This document shows, one piece after another, positions 28,746-37,091 of a stretch of DNA of 64,000 nt. A program made the translations under genes and the position numbers. Origin of the DNA: Legionella birminghamensis (GTDB lineage Bacteria; Pseudomonadota; Gammaproteobacteria; Legionellales; Legionellaceae); contig NZ_UGNW01000001.1 in the NCBI RefSeq assembly GCF_900452515.1, positions 1,736,001 through 1,800,000 of the forward strand, in the 5' to 3' direction. Under the pieces are notes generated by a model. That model saw only the letters and a list, made by a program, of their open reading frames with translations. It was not told the DNA's origin and did not search any database. Positions within the stretch are counted from its first letter, which is position 1, and the number at the start of each line of letters is the position of its first letter.

Positions 28746-30059
28746 ATGACAGGCTATTTGCTCAAACAGAAATTAAAAATCAAACAAGGCTATGAAATTT
28801 ATTGCCAGGTTACAGGCAATAAAGCAGATGGCAGGCCCTATGTTCTGCTTATTCCTGGCGGACCAGGATTTACTCATGTTGCTATGGAAGAACTGGCTGA
28901 AAGCTTGACCAAGACAAGTAAAAAAGCAGGCCGCCAACCTCCGCATTTTATATTATTTGACCCTTTACATTGTGGCCGAAGTGATAAGGCAAAGAATTTT
29001 GAGGCTGAGTTTAATGTTGAAAATTATGCTGAAATTGCTGCCCAGGTCGTGGAGGCCGTACAAGAAAAATTAAATCTTTCAAAAATGGATTTGCGTTTAA
29101 TGGGACGTTCTTTCGGTAGTATGACGGCAATGTCGATGCCTCCCTGTCGGCCTCAGTGGATAAATGATCCAGACTCAACCATTAGATTAAATCAACTTGT
29201 CTCTATTGTTGGTCCAATAAGTCATCACGCAATTGAACAAAGTACTACTTATGTTGAGCAGAATTATACCTATCGCACCGATTTCGAGGAATTAAAATTC
29301 TCAGTTAATAAGCTCATGACAGGCACTATTCAAAACGCATTGGATTATCAACAACATATTGCCTGCGGCTTGGCTCCCTTATATGCAGATAAATATGAAA
29401 ACCTGAAAGAAGAGCGGGTTGGCCAATTGATGATGAATCACCCTGATTTAACCCGCAATCTCTTATGGTGTTTCAGTTGGGTTTCCCCCTCTTGTGCAGA
29501 AATGTATGATTCATTAACCGGTTGTTCTCTGGATGTGCTTAATTACTTTTTCAGTCATCACTTCAATCAATTTAATTTACTGGAGAAAATTTCTGCACAT
29601 AAAGGGCTATACCAGGCTTTGCCTATTTGCTGTGTTTCTGGGTCGAGAGACTATGTCGCAGAACCGCGCATAAATGCTAGTTTATTGTACGAACAATTAC
29701 CTGAGTCATTAACTGAGATCAATTTTGATAGTAAACACAGTATTAGCGCTGACCATCCAGACGTTTATCCCGAATTGCTTGAGTTATTAGTGCGTGGCAA
29801 ATTATCAGAAGATTATTTAGAACGTCATAGCCAAGGTAATAAAAAAGCCATCGATAGCTATAACCTTGCCCACACATTTATGGAGCAAGCTGAGGCTATT
29901 CGACAGCTTCAACCAGAAGTAAAGGCATCTAAACCTCAAATCACGAAGAATTCTCGCATTCATTTTTTTGGTTATCAGGAGCCTTTAGTCGATGTCAGCG
30001 ACATCCTTACTCATGGGCAGGAACATGAAACTCAGAAAGAAAATACTTTTACTAATTAA
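28746..30059 (+). CDS. Alpha/beta hydrolase, proline-iminopeptidase-like, with C-terminal extension
   Basis: 437 aa. The core has the oxyanion-loop LLIPGGPGFTH, FDPLHCGRSDKA, the nucleophile elbow GRSFGSMTA, and a late catalytic His in KHSISADHP. This order matches proline iminopeptidase (peptidase S33) proteins. The last 75 residues (from about 360) are hydrophilic, with a polar, Glu-rich tail (HGQEHETQKENTFTN) reminiscent of type IV effector signals. AAGGA stands 5 bases before the ATG at 28746, so the longer upstream reading is rejected. Secretion is inference only. Confidence 0.78.
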   Translation: MTGYLLKQKLKIKQGYEIYCQVTGNKADGRPYVLLIPGGPGFTHVAMEELAESLTKTSKKAGRQPPHFILFDPLHCGRSDKAKNFEAEFNVENYAEIAAQVVEAVQEKLNLSKMDLRLMGRSFGSMTAMSMPPCRPQWINDPDSTIRLNQLVSIVGPISHHAIEQSTTYVEQNYTYRTDFEELKFSVNKLMTGTIQNALDYQQHIACGLAPLYADKYENLKEERVGQLMMNHPDLTRNLLWCFSWVSPSCAEMYDSLTGCSLDVLNYFFSHHFNQFNLLEKISAHKGLYQALPICCVSGSRDYVAEPRINASLLYEQLPESLTEINFDSKHSISADHPDVYPELLELLVRGKLSEDYLERHSQGNKKAIDSYNLAHTFMEQAEAIRQLQPEVKASKPQITKNSRIHFFGYQEPLVDVSDILTHGQEHETQKENTFTN

Positions 30060-30076
30060 ACGCCTCAAAATGTCGT

Positions 30077-30150
30077 AAAGAGTTGAAGAGTTGCAAAACG
30101 CTTCGGGATGGAATATCTTGCCGTCCCGGTCAAGTTGCACTCTTTATTTT
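30077..30150. terminator. Nested hairpin between convergent genes
   Basis: Outer arms AAAGAGT (30077-30083) and ACTCTTT (30139-30145), inner arms CGGGA (30104-30108) and TCCCG (30124-30128), followed by TATTTTC. A possible bidirectional terminator. Confidence 0.35.
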
Positions 30151-30246
30151 CTCCCTGGCAACACACTGCTAATATCAGCATTCAGTCATTTTATACATAT
30201 ATACCCGATGGCCCTGGCAGTATACCCCAATGTTCTAGGCTTTAAA

Positions 30247-31761
30247 TTAACAACTTATGGTTAACTGTTCTGCCAACTCATCAGGTACATTTGATTTTTG
30301 TGTTTCTTTGAATAAATTATATTTGGTAAGAGTACGTATACAAAGTGTCAATAAGCTAGGAAATCGGCAACAGGAACCAAGGTATTCCAATTTACCCCGA
30401 ATACCGCTATCCCCCGTAGTTATTAATGCTTGCTCTATTTTGTCTTCTAATAACGAAATTGAATCACGACTTAGTTTAGAGAATGCCTCTGTTCTGTTTA
30501 TTTGAGATTGTTTTATCTCATCATAAATACATATTAAAAAACTGATTAAATCAATTGCAGATAAATCATTAATTGGATGCGGCTGATGGGCGTGTGCTGG
30601 ACTAACCTCTGAGCCATTAAGAAATAATAAAGCCATTTTGTGTAATAATTTTAATTTCTCTTTTTCTGTTGTTTTAGTTTGGAGATGTAAAAAAAGAAAA
30701 CACAACGGGGTTGCACCGTTTAACTTATTATTTTCTCTATCTTGGCCTGTAACAAATTGCCTAGGAAAACCAGCGTTAATATTGCAACCCATTGAAATTA
30801 ACAGTCTTAATAAGCCTATATTATTTGTGCAGCCATCAAAAATTAATGGCCGTTCCAAACCTGATGAAGTAATTTCTTTATCGATTTTAGTCAAAGATAT
30901 ACGATGTTTTGCAAAGACGTTCAACATATCCACGTAGGTTGTAGTTGATTGAATCGCTTTTATATCGCTTGCTTCTATCAAGTCAGAGGGGCTGCTTACG
31001 CAACTGAGTAAATAATCAATTATTTCAATGCGGTTTTTACAGCAAGCGCCAATAATACCTCTCCTAAGCCATGCTCCTTTCGCAAAAAGAAGGTTTAGTG
31101 TTTCTTTTGTGCCATGAAATTGAACTGCTTCTTCCAAGGGGGTTAAAGAAGACTCAGAGTTAAGTTGATTGATATCAGCACCTAACTCAAGTAATAAGGA
31201 TATGACCTGATTTTGTGCTCGGCGTGCGGCCCATGCTAATGCTGAGGCGCCATCAGGTCCGGGGATAAAAAGCAAATCAGGATTACCCGCTAAATGTTTT
31301 TTCACACCATCTAGATAACCTAATGCACAGGCACTGTAGAAATCTATAGCAGCACCATGCGATATTAATATTGTTGAAATATTAATCATAATTGCATGAG
31401 CTGTTCCAATAAATCCATCTAGCTCTCGCGGACCATCTATGCCTATGGAGGTAATTTGATTTTCATGAGACTTATAATTTCGAGGCCATCCCCAGCAAAA
31501 ACCATTTGGATACATCATGCCGGTTATCCACTGCAAAGCGCTTGCAGGCATATTTTGCTCTGAAAGAATATTAACGTTAATTCCAGACTCAATTAAGGCA
31601 TTAAGGTGTTTAGGGCCCGCATTGCGCACCACTAAATGCAATAATGGGATGCCTTCATATTTTGCATGGGGATCACTAATATTCAAAAGCTTTTTGAATT
31701 GTCCCTCATCATTCTCGCGCAAGGCTTCAAATAGACTATTTGTGGGTGTTTGGGTGAACAT
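30247..31761 (-). CDS. Ankyrin-repeat protein, effector candidate
   Basis: 504-residue soluble protein. Ankyrin repeats are readable at about residues 36-70 (GIPLLHLVVRNAGPKHLNALIESGINVN), 165-200 (DGASALAWAARRAQNQVISLLLELGADIN) and 200-235, with weaker ones to about 330. The C-terminal 170 residues are helical and unlike ankyrin. There is no signal peptide. Such stand-alone ankyrin proteins in Legionella are commonly Dot/Icm substrates that bind host proteins. The start ATG at 31761 has only a weak GAG upstream. Function unknown. Confidence 0.75.
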   Translation of the reverse strand: MFTQTPTNSLFEALRENDEGQFKKLLNISDPHAKYEGIPLLHLVVRNAGPKHLNALIESGINVNILSEQNMPASALQWITGMMYPNGFCWGWPRNYKSHENQITSIGIDGPRELDGFIGTAHAIMINISTILISHGAAIDFYSACALGYLDGVKKHLAGNPDLLFIPGPDGASALAWAARRAQNQVISLLLELGADINQLNSESSLTPLEEAVQFHGTKETLNLLFAKGAWLRRGIIGACCKNRIEIIDYLLSCVSSPSDLIEASDIKAIQSTTTYVDMLNVFAKHRISLTKIDKEITSSGLERPLIFDGCTNNIGLLRLLISMGCNINAGFPRQFVTGQDRENNKLNGATPLCFLFLHLQTKTTEKEKLKLLHKMALLFLNGSEVSPAHAHQPHPINDLSAIDLISFLICIYDEIKQSQINRTEAFSKLSRDSISLLEDKIEQALITTGDSGIRGKLEYLGSCCRFPSLLTLCIRTLTKYNLFKETQKSNVPDELAEQLTISC

Positions 31762-31883
31762 GTAAACTCATGTGTCTAAATTTTAAAAATTGGATTGTAC
31801 CATAAAACATAACCAAAATGTTCCTGCATGCGTCGTATTGATCAATGAGTGCCCATAATACCAGACTAGCTTCTGTGTATAAT

Positions 31884-32060
31884 TTACTTGAACTGGGTAT
31901 AGTTTTGATTGACTATACATTTTCCAACCTGAAAATGCCCATTGCTCTCGGTTTCAAATTTAAGGGACCCGCCATAAGTACAGTGCTGTGAGCCCTTTTC
32001 TTTCAAAGCACTAGGCACAGATTGAAAAATGTCTGGACAGTGGCCTTTTTTCTTTTGCAA
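31884..32060 (-). CDS. Small Cys-containing protein or gene remnant, 58 aa, TTG start
   Basis: Continuous reading of 58 codons from a TTG at 32058-32060 to a TAA at 31884-31886. The protein contains KKKGHCPDIFQSVPSALKEK and GSQHCTYGGSLKFETES. AGGG stands 6 bases before the TTG, giving a plausible start, and TATAGAAT lies about 14 bases further upstream, next to paired DnaA boxes. Codon use looks protein-like. I recognise no family; it could be the tail of a decayed gene. No other gene accounts for this stretch. Confidence 0.38.
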   Translation of the reverse strand: MQKKKGHCPDIFQSVPSALKEKGSQHCTYGGSLKFETESNGHFQVGKCIVNQNYTQFK

Positions 32061-32088
32061 TCAGCGCCCTAACATTCTATACACATCG

Positions 32089-32111
32089 TTATCCACAGAT
32101 TTTGTGGATAA
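32089..32111. promoter_or_regulatory. Inverted pair of perfect DnaA boxes
   Basis: TTATCCACA (32089-32097) and its reverse complement TGTGGATAA (32103-32111), separated by five bases. They lie immediately upstream of the 58-codon reverse-strand ORF and overlap its likely promoter. Confidence 0.65.
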
Positions 32112-32219
32112 GTGACAAGGTGATTTCTTGGCTATAAAAAGGAAGAGACCTTAGTAATCATGGGGTTTTGCATAGATAAAAAGTAAAGGAGGAGAAAATA
32201 TAGGGATGTGGTTGAAAAC

Positions 32220-32228
32220 TTATCCACA
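32220..32228 (+). promoter_or_regulatory. Third perfect DnaA box
   Basis: TTATCCACA about 110 bases from the inverted pair and 74 bases from the insertion sequence. Three exact 9-mers in 140 bases suggest a DnaA-binding locus. Confidence 0.55.
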
Positions 32229-32292
32229 AACGCAAGGCTTAGGATAAAAATTTCGGAAACGCATTGTATCGTCTTTTTTTTAGAAGAACCAG

Positions 32293-32301
32293 TCTTGACA
32301 G
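32293..32301 (+). repeat. Target-site duplication, left copy
   Basis: TCTTGACAG, repeated exactly at 33687-33695 on the other side of the insertion sequence. Nine bases is in the range for IS256-family elements. Confidence 0.88.
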
Positions 32302-33686
32302 GAGTTATTGTCAAATCTGGTGTATGCCCATTAGGCGGCCACTCTGTTTGACTGCTCATTAACTTGCACTCCGTTTACAAATTTCACATTATTAACAACT
32401 AATGTTAATAGGTTAAACCCTCTAATTTTAATCCATCGTTTTTGAGCCACTTCCATGAGCTTAAAGACCATTGCCAGGGTGGTGTCTCTGGAGCCACAGT
32501 TTCTGGACTTATTAGTCCTCAGACGCACTGTAGCGAAGGCAGATTCAATGGGATTGGTTGTCCGTATGTGAATCCAGTGTTCGGCCGGAAAATCGTAGAA
32601 GGCCAACAGTTCCTCTTTGTCCTTGGCCAGGCACTCCATCGCTTTTGGGTACTTAGCGCTGTAAAGCTCCACCGTATTATCAAACGCCTTATAGGCCTCT
32701 TCTTTGGTCGATGCCATCCAAATCTCATGCAAAGCGGCCTTTACCTTTGGCTGCATCGATTTGGGTAGCTTGTTTAATACATTCGCTGTTTTGTGCACCC
32801 AGCACCGCTGTTGCCGTGTTTCAGGGTAAATGGCTCCAAGGGCACTCCAGAATCCCAATGCCCCATCCCCCACGGCTAACTTCGGAGCCGTTGGAAGGCC
32901 TCGTTGGCGCAGGTCAGTAAGCACCTCACTCCAGCTCGCTGCGGACTCTCGATACCCATCATTAACCGCTACAAGCTCTTTTACCCCGCTCTCAGTAACA
33001 CCAATGATGACTAGAAGGCACACCTTGTCATCCATGCGAACCTTGCTGTAAATACCATCAGCCCACCAATAAACATAGCGTTTGTCGCTTAAATCCTGGC
33101 GTTGCCACTCTTTGTGTTCATCAAGCCATTTTTCTTTTAATCGCGACACTGTATTGGCTGACAGTCCGCGCGCACTCTCGCCAACTAACGCGGATAAGGC
33201 TTCTGTATAATCTCCTGTTGATAACCCTTTTAAATACAGCCAAGGAATGAGTTCTTCCATGCTCTTCGTCCGTCTCAAGTAGGGCGGCAACAACTGACTG
33301 CTAAAATGAATACCTGAACCGCTACGATCTCGTACCTTCGGGACTTGAACCTCTACTTCTCCTATCCCCGTCTGAAGCTGTCTCGCGGGGAGATAACCAT
33401 TCCTGACTACTGCTGGACGACCATCCAGTAAACGCACGTCTGAGTACGCTGAGAGCATCTCTGATAGTTCGGCCTCAACCGCTTTCCTTATCAACTCTTT
33501 TGCTCCTTGTCTCAACACCTCCGTTAACGGGTCTTCAAAGCCCTTGGCTACCGCTGGTGTCGATGACTGCTTTAGATTACAATCCTTCATGGCGTATCTC
33601 CTTTGTTGATTTGTGTTCCGACAAGAACAAGCAACAGAATACGCCACCTAATTTATTTTGTCATACACCACTTTCGACTATAACTC
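32302..33686. mobile_element. Intact IS256-family insertion sequence, 1385 bp
   Basis: Bounded by related terminal inverted repeats: the left end reads GAGTTATTGTCAAATCTGG and the right end (reverse strand) GAGTTATAGTCGAAAGTGG, both continuing TGTATG, with a flanking 9-bp direct repeat TCTTGACAG. It carries one complete transposase gene on the reverse strand. Exact flanks and an open transposase indicate a recent insertion. Confidence 0.9.
32331..33590 (-). CDS. IS256-family (mutator-type) transposase
   Basis: 419-residue DDE transposase. The catalytic context is visible: YVYWWADGIYSKVRMDD (first Asp), KLAVGDGALGFWSALG (second Asp), RCWVHKTANVLNKLPK (the CxxH-like conserved block of the family), and TTNPIESAFATVRLRT (Glu). 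AAAGGAG precedes the ATG at 33588-33590 by 7 bases; the upstream open frame to 33647 is inside the terminal repeat region. Length and intactness suggest an active enzyme. Confidence 0.95.
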   Translation of the reverse strand: MKDCNLKQSSTPAVAKGFEDPLTEVLRQGAKELIRKAVEAELSEMLSAYSDVRLLDGRPAVVRNGYLPARQLQTGIGEVEVQVPKVRDRSGSGIHFSSQLLPPYLRRTKSMEELIPWLYLKGLSTGDYTEALSALVGESARGLSANTVSRLKEKWLDEHKEWQRQDLSDKRYVYWWADGIYSKVRMDDKVCLLVIIGVTESGVKELVAVNDGYRESAASWSEVLTDLRQRGLPTAPKLAVGDGALGFWSALGAIYPETRQQRCWVHKTANVLNKLPKSMQPKVKAALHEIWMASTKEEAYKAFDNTVELYSAKYPKAMECLAKDKEELLAFYDFPAEHWIHIRTTNPIESAFATVRLRTNKSRNCGSRDTTLAMVFKLMEVAQKRWIKIRGFNLLTLVVNNVKFVNGVQVNEQSNRVAA

Positions 33687-33695
33687 TCTTGACAG
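33687..33695 (+). repeat. Target-site duplication, right copy
   Basis: TCTTGACAG, identical to 32293-32301. It creates a consensus TTGACA beside the element, but no matching -10 lies at the right distance. Confidence 0.88.
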
Positions 33696-33798
33696 CAGCG
33701 TTTAAATTGACTTTGTCCAGGATAATTCCTTTCATCTTAGCTTTATTGGGACAATTGATGTGTTTCTGGATACACCTTAGGCAGTATATGACTAAACA

Positions 33799-33828
33799 TT
33801 GGCCAATTTATGCAGGATATTGTATAAT
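33799..33828 (+). promoter_or_regulatory. Probable promoter of the HAD-like gene
   Basis: TTGGCC (33799-33804), 18-base spacer, perfect TATAAT (33823-33828), 29 bases before the ATG at 33858. It lies outside the insertion sequence, so the gene keeps its own promoter. Confidence 0.55.
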
Positions 33829-33857
33829 CGTGTAAACAATTTTCAGAGTACAGACCC

Positions 33858-35105
33858 ATGCCCAGAAGCCAAATAAAATTATTTTTATTTGATCGAGATT
33901 CGAGTCTTATTGACAGAAATAATCAGTTATTTAATCCCCATATCATGATTCCCTTCCTGAAAGAAATAACCAGCTATCATCCATGGGGTATTGTTTCTAC
34001 AGGGGGGTCGGAAGTTAATTTTTGCCCCGGAGTTGCAGCAATTAAAACAGCTGTCGGCGATATCAACATTTGTGCCTATCCATCGTTGGGGAGTGGTAAT
34101 TCCAGCACCCTGCGCGCAATGCGGCAAGGACCTTCTTTAGCTATTAGCCACATTGAAACTCAAATTGATTATCCAACTGGCCTGGCTATTTCTGAAGATC
34201 AGAAAAAGCAACTGGCAGATGATTTATTATTTCAGGCTCTTATCCAGGGTGAAATTGATTCAAAGGGCATAATTAATTTGTCAATACCTGTACCAAGAAC
34301 AGATAATGAATATAAGATTCAGGTAAAAGTCCCCGCTCACTCTACTTTTAAGCTCAAGCTTGGCAACACCACACTGAGAATGAATACATTAAACTGGCTG
34401 AACGCAAGAAATCTACACGGCGGCGGGGACAATAAGCTTCTTATGGCCATTGAAGCCATGGACCAATTAAGGTTGAAACTTAAATTAACGGATGAATTAA
34501 AGCATTTAGGAATTGAGGCGTTAGAAACCCCTCCTGACTTTCGCGAATTGGCCCCTAATGAAGTACTTATGTTAGATGATAAAAAAGGGGTATACGATCT
34601 AATGGCGGCAGCGGGATTTCAAGCAATTCGTGCCGATACACCGGAAGCTAATTTTTTACCTGAAAGTGAGGAAGAACCCGCAGTCCGTAATACCTATTTA
34701 AATTATCTAACAAAACATCTTGGTTATGAAAATCTGACAGAGTTCAAAGCGTCTTCCTCAATCAGTGAACTGAGTCAGCTCCTCGCTGGATATCTGGATG
34801 AAAGAACAAAAGATACGCGCCAATACCAAGCCGGTTTTGCTGGTATGTTTCAGAAAAGTTTATTCCAAAAAGAAAAAGCGGTACATGCATTGAAACTTGC
34901 ACTTGCCGATCCTGGAGAAGGAAAAGACCTGATGGAGCATTTAAGTGTGCTGCGCCAGGGCGAATTAGGAAAAGGTATCCGCGCATTCGTAAAAGACGGT
35001 AAAGCTAATGACATCATTGGCCATCCTGTACATACCGTAACAGAATTTATCCAGGCATTATCTGCTCAAGCTAACCGTTTAACAGCAGGGCTGGGTAATA
35101 ACTGA
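33858..35105 (+). CDS. HAD-superfamily-like protein, effector candidate
   Basis: 415 aa. HAD-type motifs are spread through the chain: motif I KLFLFDRDSSLIDR (DxD at 12-14), a motif II-like WGIVSTGG near 45-52, and motif IV-like VLMLDDKKGVYDLM near 236, followed by AGFQAIRADTPEA. The insertion between them (residues 55-220) is large and unfamiliar. The C-terminal 130 residues are helical with no recognised domain. No signal peptide, no good ribosome site. I do not know its substrate; position in the effector-rich block is the only hint. Confidence 0.68.
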   Translation: MPRSQIKLFLFDRDSSLIDRNNQLFNPHIMIPFLKEITSYHPWGIVSTGGSEVNFCPGVAAIKTAVGDINICAYPSLGSGNSSTLRAMRQGPSLAISHIETQIDYPTGLAISEDQKKQLADDLLFQALIQGEIDSKGIINLSIPVPRTDNEYKIQVKVPAHSTFKLKLGNTTLRMNTLNWLNARNLHGGGDNKLLMAIEAMDQLRLKLKLTDELKHLGIEALETPPDFRELAPNEVLMLDDKKGVYDLMAAAGFQAIRADTPEANFLPESEEEPAVRNTYLNYLTKHLGYENLTEFKASSSISELSQLLAGYLDERTKDTRQYQAGFAGMFQKSLFQKEKAVHALKLALADPGEGKDLMEHLSVLRQGELGKGIRAFVKDGKANDIIGHPVHTVTEFIQALSAQANRLTAGLGNN

Positions 35106-35137
35106 GATGTGTAAATCCTCCAGTATATTTTGAATGC

Positions 35138-36001
35138 CTATTCTCTACTATTGCTTGCTGGATTCTTAGTATTCTGTGGTTCGGAATGATAAAACTGTGC
35201 GAGTGCATAACTGACAGAAGTCATTGAAGCAGGATTTTTTATATCCAACTTACTTAGGATTGAATAAAACTGATTAGTTTCATCTGCTCTACCACGAAAA
35301 ACGGAATGCAAAAATTGAAAATGAGCACTGTACTTGTATTTTGAATGTTCAATAATTTCATGAAAAGGGTTTATGGATTGGGCTATATACTCATTTATTT
35401 TTTGTACACCAGCAGGAATTGCCTTTCCATTAGTAGATCTTCTTACTTTATCAGACCAAAAATTTTCATCAGCGCATATTTGGCTAATTTGCCCTAACAA
35501 TGCTGTTTGTTCGGGTGTCATAACTGTTTGTACTTTTCCTTCTTTTAAAGGGTTAAAGTAGACAGGAGAAATTAAATCGTTATCCGGTGTAGTTGTATCT
35601 GGACGAACTTTAAAAAATACCTGTTCAATGGTCGTTTCGCCAACGGCAGAGCCTTTGATTCTAAGAGCAGATCCATTCAATCTGTAAAATTCCAACCCCG
35701 CTGGTGATCCTTTGTGTTTTAGAGGAAGATTTGCCTTTACTACACCCGCCGGGGAAAAGTCACAGCTAACTTGGTAAATAGGGCAAATCTCAGCTTGAGT
35801 AGCACCATCTTTACAAAATAAAGCAGCATACGCTGCTGCTTTATTTAAATCATCGAAATAAAAAAAATCAGCCGTATTTATAAATGAAAAATAAGAAGCT
35901 GTGGTCGAAGCATCAAACTGATATTGGCCTTTTGATTTTATTATTTCCAACATTTTTTCGTGTTTAACAGGGTTTCTTACAGCAAAAAATTGATTCGGCA
36001 T
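35138..36001 (-). CDS. Hypothetical protein, 287 aa, effector candidate
   Basis: Not recognised. A soluble protein starting MPNQFFAVRNPVKHEKML with mixed alpha/beta character; IYQVSCDFSPAGVVK and TPEQTALLGQISQICADENFW are its most ordered-looking segments. The tail is Asn/Ser/Glu-rich (EPQNTKNPASNSRE). GAGG lies 6 bases before the ATG at 35999-36001. Opposite strand to the HAD-like gene, convergent with a 32-base gap. The lack of homologous motifs and the polar tail are compatible with a type IV substrate, but nothing proves it. Confidence 0.6.
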   Translation of the reverse strand: MPNQFFAVRNPVKHEKMLEIIKSKGQYQFDASTTASYFSFINTADFFYFDDLNKAAAYAALFCKDGATQAEICPIYQVSCDFSPAGVVKANLPLKHKGSPAGLEFYRLNGSALRIKGSAVGETTIEQVFFKVRPDTTTPDNDLISPVYFNPLKEGKVQTVMTPEQTALLGQISQICADENFWSDKVRRSTNGKAIPAGVQKINEYIAQSINPFHEIIEHSKYKYSAHFQFLHSVFRGRADETNQFYSILSKLDIKNPASMTSVSYALAQFYHSEPQNTKNPASNSRE

Positions 36002-36170
36002 CTCGGACCTCAATTAATCTATAACTAACCAATTATATCACGGTTAGACCAACTCATTCAAATAACAATCAGTTTTCGGGAAAAACATGGTGGTTCTATT
36101 TGGGTTCCTAACTTGTATAGGCATAAAATAACCTTCGGAAAACTTGCAAATAGGTTTAACTTTATAGCTT

Positions 36171-36947
36171 TTACTCTGGCGCCATCTGTTTAGATTCAAT
36201 TAATTGTTTAATATCACATTGGTTTTCTAAGCATTCAGATAAAGTATCTTTGACTTGCTCAGTGACTCTAGCCCCTAGCTCAAGCAATAATTGCACTGAT
36301 TCTTTTTTCCCATAATGAACAGCAGTAGCCAAAGGTGATAAGGGCTTAGAGTCCGGGATGGAATTGGAGAACCAAAAAAATGGATTTTGCACGTTTTTTT
36401 TTGTTATTGGATTGGGAGTGTAATCAACATCTATTTTTAGACTCTCTACAAAATATTTTATAAGATCTAGTCTGTTATTCCGCACAGCCAAACTTAAGGG
36501 TGTTTCTCCATCAGTATTATGAAGTGGGTCACATCCTGCCTCCTCTACTAGCATAATAACAACTTCTTTTAAACCGTATGCAGCAGCCCAAGAAGCAAGA
36601 GAATACCCCGAACCGTCTGTAATATTTGCAATATTAGCTTCTAATTCTATTAGTCGGTTGGGTATTCGATAATCTCTATGGTTTTTAAAAAATATCTCCG
36701 CAAGAATATCAAAATCAATTGGATTTGATTTAGTGCTCAAATCAGTATAGCTTAATGCAAACTCAAAAAGTTGATAGTCATCATGCTTGGCTATCCCGGA
36801 CAGATAGCTTTCAAAAAGAGAAAATGGCATGTTTCTTTTTGGGAATACACTACTCAATAAAAACCGAAATGATTGAGTAGCTCTTCCTTTTAATGCCGAT
36901 AGTATTGGGCAATTATAAGAACCGAACTCCTCATTTAATGTTTCCAT
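36171..36947 (-). CDS. Ankyrin-repeat 3' half of the split Fic/ankyrin gene
   Basis: 258 codons from an internal ATG, with ankyrin repeats at about 110-145 (GYSLASWAAAYGLKEVVIMLV), 145-180 (DGETPLSLAVRNNRLDLIKYFV) and 205-235 (PLSPLATAVHYGKKESVQLLLELGARV). There is no ribosome site before this ATG. The frame stays open upstream without interruption to the TAG at 37092-37094, where it joins the Fic gene in the same frame, so this is most likely the C-terminal half of one 764-residue protein rather than an independent gene. Confidence 0.55.
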   Translation of the reverse strand: METLNEEFGSYNCPILSALKGRATQSFRFLLSSVFPKRNMPFSLFESYLSGIAKHDDYQLFEFALSYTDLSTKSNPIDFDILAEIFFKNHRDYRIPNRLIELEANIANITDGSGYSLASWAAAYGLKEVVIMLVEEAGCDPLHNTDGETPLSLAVRNNRLDLIKYFVESLKIDVDYTPNPITKKNVQNPFFWFSNSIPDSKPLSPLATAVHYGKKESVQLLLELGARVTEQVKDTLSECLENQCDIKQLIESKQMAPE

Positions 36948-37091
36948 TAGTTCTACAAGGTTTATATGTTGCTCGTTTATTATCCATTCAAGTAAATCAA
37001 GATTATTATGCGTTGCTGCAATTTTAATTAAGTTTAGTTTGATTTCATTGTCAATCTCAATAAACTGACAGGACTTTGATTGAGCTAAAAT

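Noticed and set aside
32132-32359. 75-codon reverse-strand ORF at the left edge of the insertion sequence
   Set aside because: It crosses the IS boundary and target duplication, has no ribosome site and shows no protein-like composition outside the IS.
33687-33720. Outward promoter created by TTGACA in the right target duplication
   Set aside because: No acceptable -10 hexamer 16-18 bases downstream; the HAD-like gene has a better promoter at 33799-33828.
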